From assembly GCA_964369265.1 (NCBI GenBank), contig CAYJEV010000056.1:1-11643 (forward strand): a stretch of 11,643 bases of DNA, written 5' to 3'. The notes under the pieces are model-generated. The model was not told the origin of the DNA. It worked only from the letters and a program-made list of their open reading frames with translations, and ran no database searches. Below are positions 1-6,355 of this stretch, piece by piece. Made by a program: the position numbers and the translations under genes. This DNA comes from DAMCAP01 sp964369265. GTDB lineage: Bacteria; Bacillota; Clostridia; Oscillospirales; Ruminococcaceae. The first letter of the stretch is position 1. Every line of letters starts with the position of its first letter.

Positions 1-28
1 GACATCGCCATTTTATCTTGGCAATGTC
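1..28 (-). terminator. Probable terminator hairpin, cut by the window edge
   Basis: A 9-bp inverted repeat (positions 1-9 and 20-28, one G-U type mismatch, 10-nt loop) lies 12 bases past the stop codon of the lipoprotein gene on the minus strand. The U-tract expected on that strand would fall outside the window, so the call rests on the stem and its position only. Confidence 0.5.
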
Positions 29-40
29 ATTTTGGTGGTA

Positions 41-1096
41 TTATAGGTTGATATCGTCGACACCAAAGGCAGCAACAGCCTTATCGTTCATAACAATATC
101 GATTGCTTCGGCAGCAGCTAATAAATCTGCTCTATAGTTTGTGCCAGCAACAGTTAGTCCTAGATTTTCTTTTCTGTCTTCAAAGTCTTGTGGATCTTCG
201 TATAGGTCTTCCCTAGCGAAGATGATGTAATACTCATCTCTTTCGTATAAGCCATATCCGCCAACTTCTGTTACAAACACTTGAGATAGATAGTCTGGCT
301 CGAAATACATTTGTGTTTTGCTGATGATTAGGTCGTGTGCGTATGGATCTTCAACCTCAAAATCCGCCTCATATTCTGTGCCTTCGTTTGCAGCCTTCTC
401 TGTTTGGAATTCTAGCATAATTTCATTGAAGTTCTCGCCGCTAGATAGTCTGTCGTAGTAGCTATTTGCCTGATCTCTAACAGCCATTAAAGCCTCGCCA
501 GATAGTGGCACTGTTTCGCCAGAATCAAGAGTTGTTTGTTTTTCAATTAAAAGCTGGTTAACTCTTGCATAGTTCTCGTCATAATATGCCTTAATTTCCT
601 CTTCAGAAGCTTGCTTTTCGCCATCCTCAGAATAGTAAGCCTCATAAACATGTTGAGATTTTGCGTTATTCTCGGATAATAAAACTATAGTTTCTTTGCT
701 AATGCCGTTCTCCTCATAGATAGAGCCGTATGTTTCCCATTCAGCGTTAGCTTGAACAGCTGCAAGCTCGATTTCCTCTTCTGTTAATTCAAGCCCTAAT
801 CTCTCAAACTCTTCATTAACAGCAATAAATGCCTTCATGCTATCAAGAGTTTCATTAACTATCCAGTCCTCTGTTGCAATGCCATCAATAGTTTGGTCGA
901 ACATATCCTTGTTTGGGTCAATAACCATTCCAGCAGCAGCGGAATAGCTGTTGATTAAACCATAAGAATACACACCAGCAGGGATTTGCTCCTCGCCAAC
1001 TTGCGCTATATAAGCAGTGTCCTCGCCTGTTGAGCAAGCAGATAATGTTACTAGCATAGAACTTGCTAGTAATATAGATATTAGCTTTTTATTCAT
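41..1096 (-). CDS. Secreted lipoprotein with degenerate PrsA/SurA-like (parvulin-type) architecture
   Basis: 351 residues. A lysine-rich start, hydrophobic core and lipobox LSAC (Cys21) mark it as a lipoprotein anchored on the outer face of the membrane. Residues about 28-165 are helical and resemble the N-terminal chaperone module of PrsA/SurA proteins (opening AQVGEEQIPAGVY). Residues about 165-300 follow the order of a parvulin rotamase domain: SEEEIKAYYDENYARVNQLLIE, an amphipathic helix ending SGENFNEI, and a closing FEPDYLSQVF...YGLYERDEYYIIFA segment (non-contiguous parts). The histidine of the usual HIL motif seems replaced (NQLLI, about 180-184), and no GGDLG-like segment is present, so isomerase activity is doubtful; a foldase/chaperone or assembly role is an inference. 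GGAGG sits 8 nt before the ATG. It is monocistronic by its own promoter. The family assignment is moderate because it rests on pattern, not on alignment. Confidence 0.65.
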   Translation of the reverse strand: MNKKLISILLASSMLVTLSACSTGEDTAYIAQVGEEQIPAGVYSYGLINSYSAAAGMVIDPNKDMFDQTIDGIATEDWIVNETLDSMKAFIAVNEEFERLGLELTEEEIELAAVQANAEWETYGSIYEENGISKETIVLLSENNAKSQHVYEAYYSEDGEKQASEEEIKAYYDENYARVNQLLIEKQTTLDSGETVPLSGEALMAVRDQANSYYDRLSSGENFNEIMLEFQTEKAANEGTEYEADFEVEDPYAHDLIISKTQMYFEPDYLSQVFVTEVGGYGLYERDEYYIIFAREDLYEDPQDFEDRKENLGLTVAGTNYRADLLAAAEAIDIVMNDKAVAAFGVDDINL

Positions 1097-1142
1097 TTAA
1101 TTTTCCTCCATATTGTTTCATCTTTTTTGAGATTACCGCACT

Positions 1143-1171
1143 ATTATACACTAATCCCTATATTAAGTCTA
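1143..1171 (-). promoter_or_regulatory. Sigma-A promoter of the lipoprotein gene
   Basis: On the minus strand TAGACT (1166-1171) and TATAAT (1143-1148) are spaced by exactly 17 bp, about 50 bp before the start codon. The -10 is perfect and the -35 matches four of six bases. Confidence 0.7.
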
Positions 1172-1499
1172 GCTTTATATTTTAAATTTAATGCAATGTT
1201 TATAAAAATAAATTTAACAAACAAATAATACTACTCTAGTTTCCCCATTATACATCGCATTCACCCAAAGATATAATGCCTTAGTTTTAATTTACTATCA
1301 ACCTGCTATTCCTCTTTTCACATTTTACACTTTATTCTCACCATTTTATAACGAAAATATGATAAATCGATATTTTTCTAGATTTTAATGCATTTGTTAA
1401 CAAAATAGTCTTTATTTTCCCGCTAATATGATATATAATTAGAGTGTATTAAATGTTGAAAACTAATGTTAAATTGCAACTAAAACGCTTTGTGTCTTA
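1172..1499. other. AT-rich divergent spacer, no gene seen
   Basis: This is the middle of the 556-bp gap between the lipoprotein and chemoreceptor genes. I see no ORF with a credible ribosome binding site on either strand. A second TATAAT (1434-1439, + strand) lacks a good -35 partner and may be chance in such AT-rich DNA. No known riboswitch core is visible. Confidence 0.5.
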
Positions 1500-1528
1500 T
1501 TGTTATATTTAGTTATAACCAATATAAT
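1500..1528 (+). promoter_or_regulatory. Sigma-A promoter of the chemoreceptor gene
   Basis: TTGTTA (1500-1505) and TATAAT (1523-1528) are spaced by 17 bp. Transcription from about 1535 would give a leader of roughly 118 nt before the chemoreceptor ATG. I do not see a convincing SigD/FliA-type flagellar promoter instead. Confidence 0.6.
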
Positions 1529-1576
1529 TCTGCTAAGTTAGGAGGTACACTAATTAAATTTAAATAGTGAAAAGGA

Positions 1577-1615
1577 TGAGCTTGATGGGGCGGTTTAATG
1601 AAAAGCTCAAAAACC
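1577..1615 (+). ncRNA. Possible H-type pseudoknot in the chemoreceptor leader
   Basis: Stem 1 pairs TGAGCTT (1577-1583) with AAGCTCA (1603-1609), seven perfect pairs. Inside its loop GGTTT (1592-1596) can pair with AAACC (1611-1615) just beyond stem 1, giving the interleaved order of an H-type pseudoknot. The link from stem 1 to the second arm of stem 2 is short (one nucleotide if all seven pairs form), which may be sterically tight. The element lies about 37 nt before the chemoreceptor start. It does not match the cyclic-di-GMP riboswitch cores I know. Regulation is an inference. Confidence 0.35.
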
Positions 1616-1656
1616 AAAATATTTCGTTTAATTTAGAAAGGGTGTTGCTATTATGA
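1585..1656 (+). CDS. Candidate 23-residue leader peptide overlapping the chemoreceptor start
   Basis: An ATG at 1585 follows GAAAAGG (1569-1575) at 9-nt spacing and opens 23 codons ending at TGA 1654-1656. That stop overlaps the ATG of the chemoreceptor as ATGA, a typical translational-coupling arrangement. The peptide begins MGRFNEKLKN, is basic at first and ends in leucines. The chemoreceptor's own GAAAGGG site lies inside this ORF. It could well be chance, and its coding strand doubles as the pseudoknot; no homologue is recognised. Confidence 0.25.
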   Translation: MGRFNEKLKNQNISFNLERVLLL

Positions 1657-3425
1657 AAAATTTAAAACTAATGTATAAATTTGGTGTGACTTTAGGATTA
1701 TCTTTACTAATCCTGCTGGCTATGGGCTTTATTTCTATTTCTAGCATTATTTCTTTAGATAATCGCTTTGAGGTATTCCATGATGATGCATATGTTGCTT
1801 ATCGTGATTTAACTAATTCGAGAATGCAGTTTGATGATACAGGCAAGTTGCTCGCTGGCATTATTAACAATGGGGATGCAGATCAGATTCTAGATGCTTA
1901 CAATGCTGGCACTGCTGGCTTTGAAGAAAGCATTAAAGGGTTTGAAGCTCTTATTGGAAAAGAAGGAACTTCTGCTGAGTTTCAAAACTATGCTCAAAGT
2001 ATAGTGAAAAATGCGGAGCTAACAAGCGTTGCTAGAGATAAAATAGCAACTTTTGCTAGAAATGGTCAAGTTGAGCTTGCTGCTTCAACATTCTTTGGCG
2101 AGTATTTCAATGCTTTTAACGCAACCCTTCAAGATGTACAAGCTGTTATAACCTTAATTGATACATATGCTGAGTCTAGCTATACTAGTGTTGTTGCTTA
2201 TGAGAATACAATGACAATGGTGTTATATGCTATACTTGCTGTGGCAGCTATTGTAACTGTTATTTTAGGTATGATTTTAACTAAGAGCTGTACAGCTCCA
2301 ATATATAAAATCAAAGATTCTATCGCAGCCTTATCTGCTGGTAAATTTGATGAGGCTAAGCTAGAATACGTTGCAAAAGATGAATTCGGCGAACTAGCGA
2401 CTGATATAAGCGCTTGTGTTGATGTGCTATATAGAATTAAAACTGACCTAGTTAATGGATTTGCAAGCATCGCTAATGGAGACTTTGTTAGCCATGTGCC
2501 AGATGCTGGTGCTTATGTTGGTGACTTCGAAGAGCTAATGGAAAATATCGGCATATTCCTAACTAAAATAAGCGCAGCCCTAAACCAAGTTACTGCTGCA
2601 ACTTCTCAAGTTATGCTTGGCTCTAACCAAGTTGCTTCTGGTGCACAAACTCTTGCAGAAGGCACAACAGAGCAGGCAGCTTCCCTTCAAAAGCTATCTC
2701 ACACTATGGACGAGATTACAGCTCAAATTGATGAGATTAGCACTTTCTCTAAAAACGCAGCCGATGTTACAGCAAACTCAAAGGTTGCTATCAACGAAAG
2801 CAACAATCAAATGCACGACTTAATCATCTCCATGAACGAGATTGAGGATAAGTCAAAAGAAATCAGCAAAATTATTAAGACAATTGATGACATTGCCTTC
2901 CAAACAAATATCCTTGCGCTTAATGCAGCTGTTGAAGCGGCGAGAGCTGGCTCTGCTGGTAAGGGATTTGCAGTTGTTGCCGATGAGGTTAGAAACCTTG
3001 CTGCTAAGTCTGCTGAGGCTGCCCTTCATACAACAACTCTAATCAACGCTTCCATCGAAGCTATAAACAAGGGAGTTTCTTTATCTCAGCTTGTGGCGAC
3101 TGATATTTCTGGAGTTGTTGAAGGCTCTGACCAAGTTAACGAAAGCGTACAAAAGATATCCGATTTAACTGCAACTCAGTTTGCTTCTGTTAAGTTAGTA
3201 GCTGATGGTCTTGAACAAATCGCTTCTGTTGTACATACAAACTCTGCGACTAGTGAAGAGAGCGCTGCTGCTAGTGAGGAGCTATCCTCTCAAGCAAACC
3301 TATTAAACGAACTAACTCGTTCCTTCAAAACACTAGACACACACGGATTTGGACAAAGCCCTCAAACCCCTCTCCTTTCAGACAACGATTACGCTATGTC
3401 TGCATTAAATGGCGATAAATATTAA
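1653..3425 (+). CDS. Methyl-accepting chemotaxis protein
   Basis: 590 residues, a membrane chemoreceptor that would signal through CheW/CheA to the flagellar motor. TM1 spans about 10-34 and TM2 about 187-210. Between them lies a 150-residue helical extracellular sensor of four-helix-bundle (4HB_MCP) type. A HAMP domain follows (about 211-263, with KDEFGELA), then a second HAMP-like stretch to about 315. The coiled-coil signalling domain holds the conserved hairpin tip (QTNILALNAAVEAARAG, 417-433, then GKGFAVVADEVRNLA). Putative methylation helices lie at about 335-344 and 530-544 (SATSEESAAASEEL). The usual AGE of the tip reads AGS. There is no C-terminal CheR-tethering pentapeptide; the tail after 565 is unstructured. 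The ligand cannot be told. GAAAGGG precedes the ATG by 10 nt. It stands alone, with no che or flagellar gene nearby. Confidence 0.95.
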   Translation: MKNLKLMYKFGVTLGLSLLILLAMGFISISSIISLDNRFEVFHDDAYVAYRDLTNSRMQFDDTGKLLAGIINNGDADQILDAYNAGTAGFEESIKGFEALIGKEGTSAEFQNYAQSIVKNAELTSVARDKIATFARNGQVELAASTFFGEYFNAFNATLQDVQAVITLIDTYAESSYTSVVAYENTMTMVLYAILAVAAIVTVILGMILTKSCTAPIYKIKDSIAALSAGKFDEAKLEYVAKDEFGELATDISACVDVLYRIKTDLVNGFASIANGDFVSHVPDAGAYVGDFEELMENIGIFLTKISAALNQVTAATSQVMLGSNQVASGAQTLAEGTTEQAASLQKLSHTMDEITAQIDEISTFSKNAADVTANSKVAINESNNQMHDLIISMNEIEDKSKEISKIIKTIDDIAFQTNILALNAAVEAARAGSAGKGFAVVADEVRNLAAKSAEAALHTTTLINASIEAINKGVSLSQLVATDISGVVEGSDQVNESVQKISDLTATQFASVKLVADGLEQIASVVHTNSATSEESAAASEELSSQANLLNELTRSFKTLDTHGFGQSPQTPLLSDNDYAMSALNGDKY

Positions 3426-3460
3426 GCTATTTAGTGGCAATTAAAAGCAAATAAATAATC

Positions 3461-3495
3461 AAAACCCTAGCTGCTTTTTTGCATGCTAGGGTTTT
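3461..3495. terminator. Bidirectional Rho-independent terminator
   Basis: An 11-bp perfect stem (AAAACCCTAGC, 3461-3471, with 3485-3495) encloses a T-rich loop that can add three more pairs. Its A- and T-ended arms supply a U-tract on both strands. It lies between the convergent chemoreceptor and histidine kinase genes and fits both ends. Confidence 0.85.
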
Positions 3496-3509
3496 ATTAG
3501 TGTGTAATA

Positions 3510-4844
3510 TTACAATAAATCTAAATGTATTTCAAAAACAGCACCATTATCATTATAAGCTTTTATATGTCCATTCATCATTTCAGCAGATGTTTTTGCA
3601 ATTGAAAGCCCAAGTCCGAAATTCCCCTTTTCTCCTTTTGAAAATCTATCGAAGATATTATCAATATTCTCTATGCCGTTACCATCATCCCTAATAGTTA
3701 TTATAGCTTTATTTTCGTTAGCTACAAGCGAAATACTAACGATGTTTTTCGCATACCTTATGGCGTTTGAAATAATATTCCCAGTTGAACCTGTCAGCAA
3801 TTCGCTATTGGCATTTATATATAAATTAGGGCAAATATTGTCTTTAAGCTCAATGTTACTGCTCAAAGCATAGCCTTTATACATGCCAATCATATTTGAT
3901 AATGCCTCGCTCACATTCAGCCTTTCGAGCTTTTTATTTGAGTTAAAGTTTTCTGCCCTTGCTAGGGTTAATAAGCTATCGACCAGCCTTGTTAGCCTTT
4001 TGCTCTGTTCTGAAATTAAATGAGCAGTGCCCTTTGCGTCTTCAAAAACTCCCATCTCAATGCCATCAGCATAGCCTTGTATACTCATTAGAGGTGTGCG
4101 AAGTTCGTGGGAAGCGTTATGCAAAAAGTTCTTTTGGCTTTCGTTGTAATAATAAATCCTTTTGTTAAGAGCATTAATTTCGTTTGTGAGCTTTTGCAGT
4201 TCAAGGCTATCGCTTTTATCGTCAATAATGATTATCTCATCTGATTTCATGTTCTCGACTAGATTTGTTATTCGTTCGATTGGCTTAGCTACAGAATTGG
4301 TAACTCTTGTCGAAACATATACTGCTATAGCAGTTATTATAATTGACACCATAAGCAGTACCAAATTAACAGCTGTCACAAATTCATCAAGTATAAACCC
4401 TTTAACTATATACACAATCCTATCGTCCATAGATTTGCTTTCATACTCAACAGAAATAACATAATAGCTATCACCATCATATTTAAAGGAGGATATTTCA
4501 TTTATTCCAGCCTTGTTTGTTTCCTCATAAGCAATTTTTGCTATCTCACCTGTTACAAAATTTTCTTTTTGATTAAACATCCTCGACATTTCTCCATGCT
4601 TATTATAAACAATAAGCTCTGTATCGCCTTGCTGAAAACGCATTTTTAATAAATTGAGAAGATTTTGCTGATTGCCATTTTCAATGCTTTCTCTTATTGT
4701 GCTAACGGCATTCATTAAGCTTTCTTCTCCTTCCATTTTGCTATAATGGCTTACAATTAGGTTAAATAGAATTAAAATACAGATAGGAACAGCAATTATA
4801 ATAGCTAGATATGGCCTTGATATTCTTTTGCGTATTGTAATCAT
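3510..4844 (-). CDS. Membrane sensor histidine kinase of an OmpR-type two-component system
   Basis: 444 residues. TM1 about 13-33 and TM2 about 155-178 flank a 120-residue extracellular sensor region that I do not recognise. A HAMP linker (about 180-235) leads to the HisKA dimerisation helix with phosphoacceptor His246 (ASHELRTP). The ATP-binding domain has the N box (NIISNA, N356/N360), the G1 box (DDGNG, 386-390), an F box (IFDRFSKG) and the G2 box (GLGLSIAK, 410-417). All catalytic motifs are present, so it should be active. It is the second gene of its operon, 5 nt after the response regulator stop. Its GAGGGG ribosome binding site (4853-4858) lies in the last codons of the regulator, so translation is probably coupled. 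The stimulus is unknown; a cell-envelope or peptide cue is a guess from the small sensor loop and the neighbouring secreted protein. Confidence 0.95.
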   Translation of the reverse strand: MITIRKRISRPYLAIIIAVPICILILFNLIVSHYSKMEGEESLMNAVSTIRESIENGNQQNLLNLLKMRFQQGDTELIVYNKHGEMSRMFNQKENFVTGEIAKIAYEETNKAGINEISSFKYDGDSYYVISVEYESKSMDDRIVYIVKGFILDEFVTAVNLVLLMVSIIITAIAVYVSTRVTNSVAKPIERITNLVENMKSDEIIIIDDKSDSLELQKLTNEINALNKRIYYYNESQKNFLHNASHELRTPLMSIQGYADGIEMGVFEDAKGTAHLISEQSKRLTRLVDSLLTLARAENFNSNKKLERLNVSEALSNMIGMYKGYALSSNIELKDNICPNLYINANSELLTGSTGNIISNAIRYAKNIVSISLVANENKAIITIRDDGNGIENIDNIFDRFSKGEKGNFGLGLSIAKTSAEMMNGHIKAYNDNGAVFEIHLDLL

Positions 4845-4849
4845 TTTCC

Positions 4850-5536
4850 TTACCCCTCACTTTCCGAAATCTCTAGCTTAAACCCATATCCCCAAACCGA
4901 GGTTATTCGCACATTTGTTTTGATAAGCTTTTTCCTAAGCCTTTTTAATACATCATCGCAGGCTTTGGTATCGACTTCATATTCAAATTTCCACACATTT
5001 TTTAATAGTTCCTCTCTTGAAACCGCCTTGTCGCTATTTTCAAACATATATGCCATCAAAGCAAACTCTGTTGGTGTTACATCTAGCTTCTCTTTTCTTG
5101 CACTGCACCTCCTCATTGAAATATCCATTTCGATATCGCCATAAGTTAGTATGTTTTTAGCCTTAACGCTCTCGCTAAAAGACATTCGCCTAAATATTGA
5201 ATTAACTCTAGCAACAAGCTCCATTGGAGCAAACGGTTTAACTAAATAATCGTCTGCCCCCATTGTAATTCCCGTTATTCTATCAAGCTCACTATCTTTT
5301 GCTGATACTATAATTATAGGAGCATTATGCTTTTCCCTTATTGCTGAACATATAGTAATTCCATCGTTTCCTGGCATCATAACATCTAATATCACCATGT
5401 CAGAAGGATTTTTTTCAAACTCCTTTTTCAAATCATCGCCACTTTCAAAAGAAGTGACTTCATAACCACTATTCTTTAAGAAGCTACTAATTATATCTCG
5501 AATGCTCTTTTCATCATCTGCTATATATATCTTCAT
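4850..5536 (-). CDS. OmpR/PhoB-family response regulator
   Basis: 228 residues. The receiver domain (1-120) has the acidic pair D7/D8, phosphoacceptor D51 in VILDVMMPG, the switch residue S78 and K100 in the LVKPF motif. A winged-helix DNA-binding domain follows (about 128-224), with the TPTEFALMAYM and VWGYGFKL signatures. It should bind DNA as a dimer on direct repeats once phosphorylated by the kinase encoded next to it. The first gene of the two-gene operon, it starts at an ATG 11 nt after GAGGAG. A good promoter and an 11-bp-period repeat array lie just upstream, which suggests control of the divergent secreted-protein gene and possible autoregulation. Confidence 0.96.
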   Translation of the reverse strand: MKIYIADDEKSIRDIISSFLKNSGYEVTSFESGDDLKKEFEKNPSDMVILDVMMPGNDGITICSAIREKHNAPIIIVSAKDSELDRITGITMGADDYLVKPFAPMELVARVNSIFRRMSFSESVKAKNILTYGDIEMDISMRRCSARKEKLDVTPTEFALMAYMFENSDKAVSREELLKNVWKFEYEVDTKACDDVLKRLRKKLIKTNVRITSVWGYGFKLEISESEG

Positions 5537-5577
5537 TTTAATGTTTTCTCCTCTTAATCTGCTTTCATCTTATATAT

Positions 5578-5606
5578 AGTATATCAAGGCTGTTATGCTA
5601 TGTAAA
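5578..5606 (-). promoter_or_regulatory. Sigma-A promoter of the two-component operon
   Basis: On the minus strand TTTACA (5601-5606) and TATACT (5578-5583) are 17 bp apart, about 42 bp before the response regulator ATG. Each box matches five of six consensus bases. Confidence 0.75.
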
Positions 5607-5620
5607 GACGTTTAGAAAAC

Positions 5621-5660
5621 TGCCTATACTTTGCCTATTTTTAACCGATGATTTTCCACA
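5621..5660 (+). promoter_or_regulatory. Probable response regulator box: four half-sites at 11-bp period
   Basis: Heptamers TGCCTAT (5621-5627) and TGCCTAT (5632-5638) are identical and are followed in phase by AACCGAT (5643-5649) and the weaker TTCCACA (5654-5660). The CC pair recurs at 5623, 5634, 5645 and 5656, exactly 11 bp apart. Seven-base sites with four-base spacers are the geometry of Pho-type boxes for OmpR/PhoB regulators. The array ends 11 bp before the -10 of the secreted-protein gene, where a poor -35 would otherwise sit, as at activated promoters. It is also upstream of the two-component promoter. Confidence 0.6.
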
Positions 5661-5671
5661 GCCGAATGTTA

Positions 5672-5677
5672 TATACT
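5672..5677 (+). promoter_or_regulatory. -10 element of the secreted repeat protein gene
   Basis: TATACT lies 55 bp before the start codon; an overlapping TATAGT (5677-5682) is an alternative. No good -35 is found at 16-18 bp spacing (best ATGATT at 18 bp), which fits a promoter dependent on the activator array just upstream. Confidence 0.5.
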
Positions 5678-5732
5678 ATAGTCACAGGGGAAACAAATAA
5701 AATTAAAGCCCTGAAAGAAAGGAAACGATATT

Positions 5733-6254
5733 ATGTTTACAAAGAAAATCACAACATTAGCACTAGCAGGAATTATGGCAGTTACTAGCATGGGAGTTAC
5801 TTCCTTTGCAGCAGAAGATTCTCCAGCAATTCCAGCAGAAGGATTTAAATCAAAAGGACATACTCTTGAAGGATTTCAAAATGCAAAGCAAATGCTAGAA
5901 GAAAAAGGCTTAACCTTAGAGGAAGCGAAGGCAAATGCATCTAACAAGCTAGCAGAGTTTGCAGCAAGCAAAGGATTAACTGAAGAAGAAGCAAAAGCAA
6001 AGCTTGATGCTTTTAAGGCGAGCGGAAAAACTGCTGAGGGACTAGCTGAGATGAAAGCTAACCTTGAAGCCAAAGGAATATCTTTAGAGGAAGCAAAGGC
6101 TAATTTTGAGGGCATGTTTAATCAATTCGCAGAAGCTAACGGCTTAACTGCTGAAGAAGCGAAGGAAAAGATTGCTCAAATGAAAGAAAATGGCAGAACT
6201 CTTGAAGGTCTAAAGAACTTTAAAGATAATGCTGGTGAAAAAGTAGCTGAATAA
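5733..6254 (+). CDS. Small secreted protein of 56-residue helical repeats
   Basis: 173 residues with a Sec signal peptide (KK start, hydrophobic core, SFA|A cleavage probably after Ala26). The mature part is rich in Ala, Glu and Lys, without cysteine or aromatic clusters. From Gly42 it runs as two full 56-residue units (42-97, 98-153) plus a 20-residue partial third. Units 1 and 2 agree at 27 of 56 positions by hand count. Each opens G-x-T-x-E-G and contains two GLTxEEAK-like turns (59, 81, 115, 137), so helix-turn-helix stacking is likely. It lacks a membrane anchor or cell-wall motif. AAAGGA lies 9 nt before the ATG. It is divergent from the two-component operon, with a putative regulator box between them, so a periplasm-like accessory or response protein is a reasonable inference. 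I do not recognise the family; DUF2680-like short secreted proteins share the GLTxEEA flavour. Confidence 0.8.
   Translation: MFTKKITTLALAGIMAVTSMGVTSFAAEDSPAIPAEGFKSKGHTLEGFQNAKQMLEEKGLTLEEAKANASNKLAEFAASKGLTEEEAKAKLDAFKASGKTAEGLAEMKANLEAKGISLEEAKANFEGMFNQFAEANGLTAEEAKEKIAQMKENGRTLEGLKNFKDNAGEKVAE
5856..6254 (+). repeat. Coding repeat, 168-bp period (2.4 units)
   Basis: Units 5856-6023, 6024-6191 and partial 6192-6254 encode the 56-residue repeats of the secreted protein. The similarity is clear in protein and much weaker in DNA, so the duplication is old. Confidence 0.75.
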
Positions 6255-6261
6255 TAACGAC

Positions 6262-6294
6262 ATTAAACCCACCAAAAAAATTGGTGGGTTTAAT
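6262..6294 (+). terminator. Rho-independent terminator of the secreted repeat protein gene
   Basis: A 13-bp perfect stem (6262-6274 with 6282-6294, a fourteenth pair possible) with an A-rich loop lies 8 bases after the stop. The U-tract beyond the stem is short, but the hairpin is strong. It may also stop transcripts of the convergent EAL gene. Confidence 0.75.
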
Positions 6295-6355
6295 TTGTCT
6301 ATTATTTTTGATTATTAACTATTAACACAAATGCAAAACCGAATCGAAGTTAATA

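Noticed and set aside
1540..1575. AGGAGG at 1540-1545 as the ribosome binding site of a leader gene
   Set aside because: No ATG, GTG or TTG lies at a suitable distance; the only start in range is ATT, giving a four-codon ORF.
1535..1652. Cyclic-di-GMP class I riboswitch ahead of the chemoreceptor
   Set aside because: The conserved GGCAAACC and GACGCAAAGC-type core segments are absent; only a generic pseudoknot is supported.
2198..2470. 90-codon minus-strand ORF inside the chemoreceptor gene
   Set aside because: No ribosome binding site or recognisable motif, and it is fully covered by the TM2/HAMP coding region.
2617..3042. Two + strand ORFs in another frame of the chemoreceptor gene
   Set aside because: They are Leu/Gln/Arg-rich out-of-frame readings of the coiled-coil region, without start signals.
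5876..6115. 79-codon minus-strand ORF in the secreted repeat protein gene
   Set aside because: It is antisense to a gene with signal peptide, promoter and terminator; the Ala/Ser-rich composition comes from the opposite strand's Ala/Glu/Lys codons.
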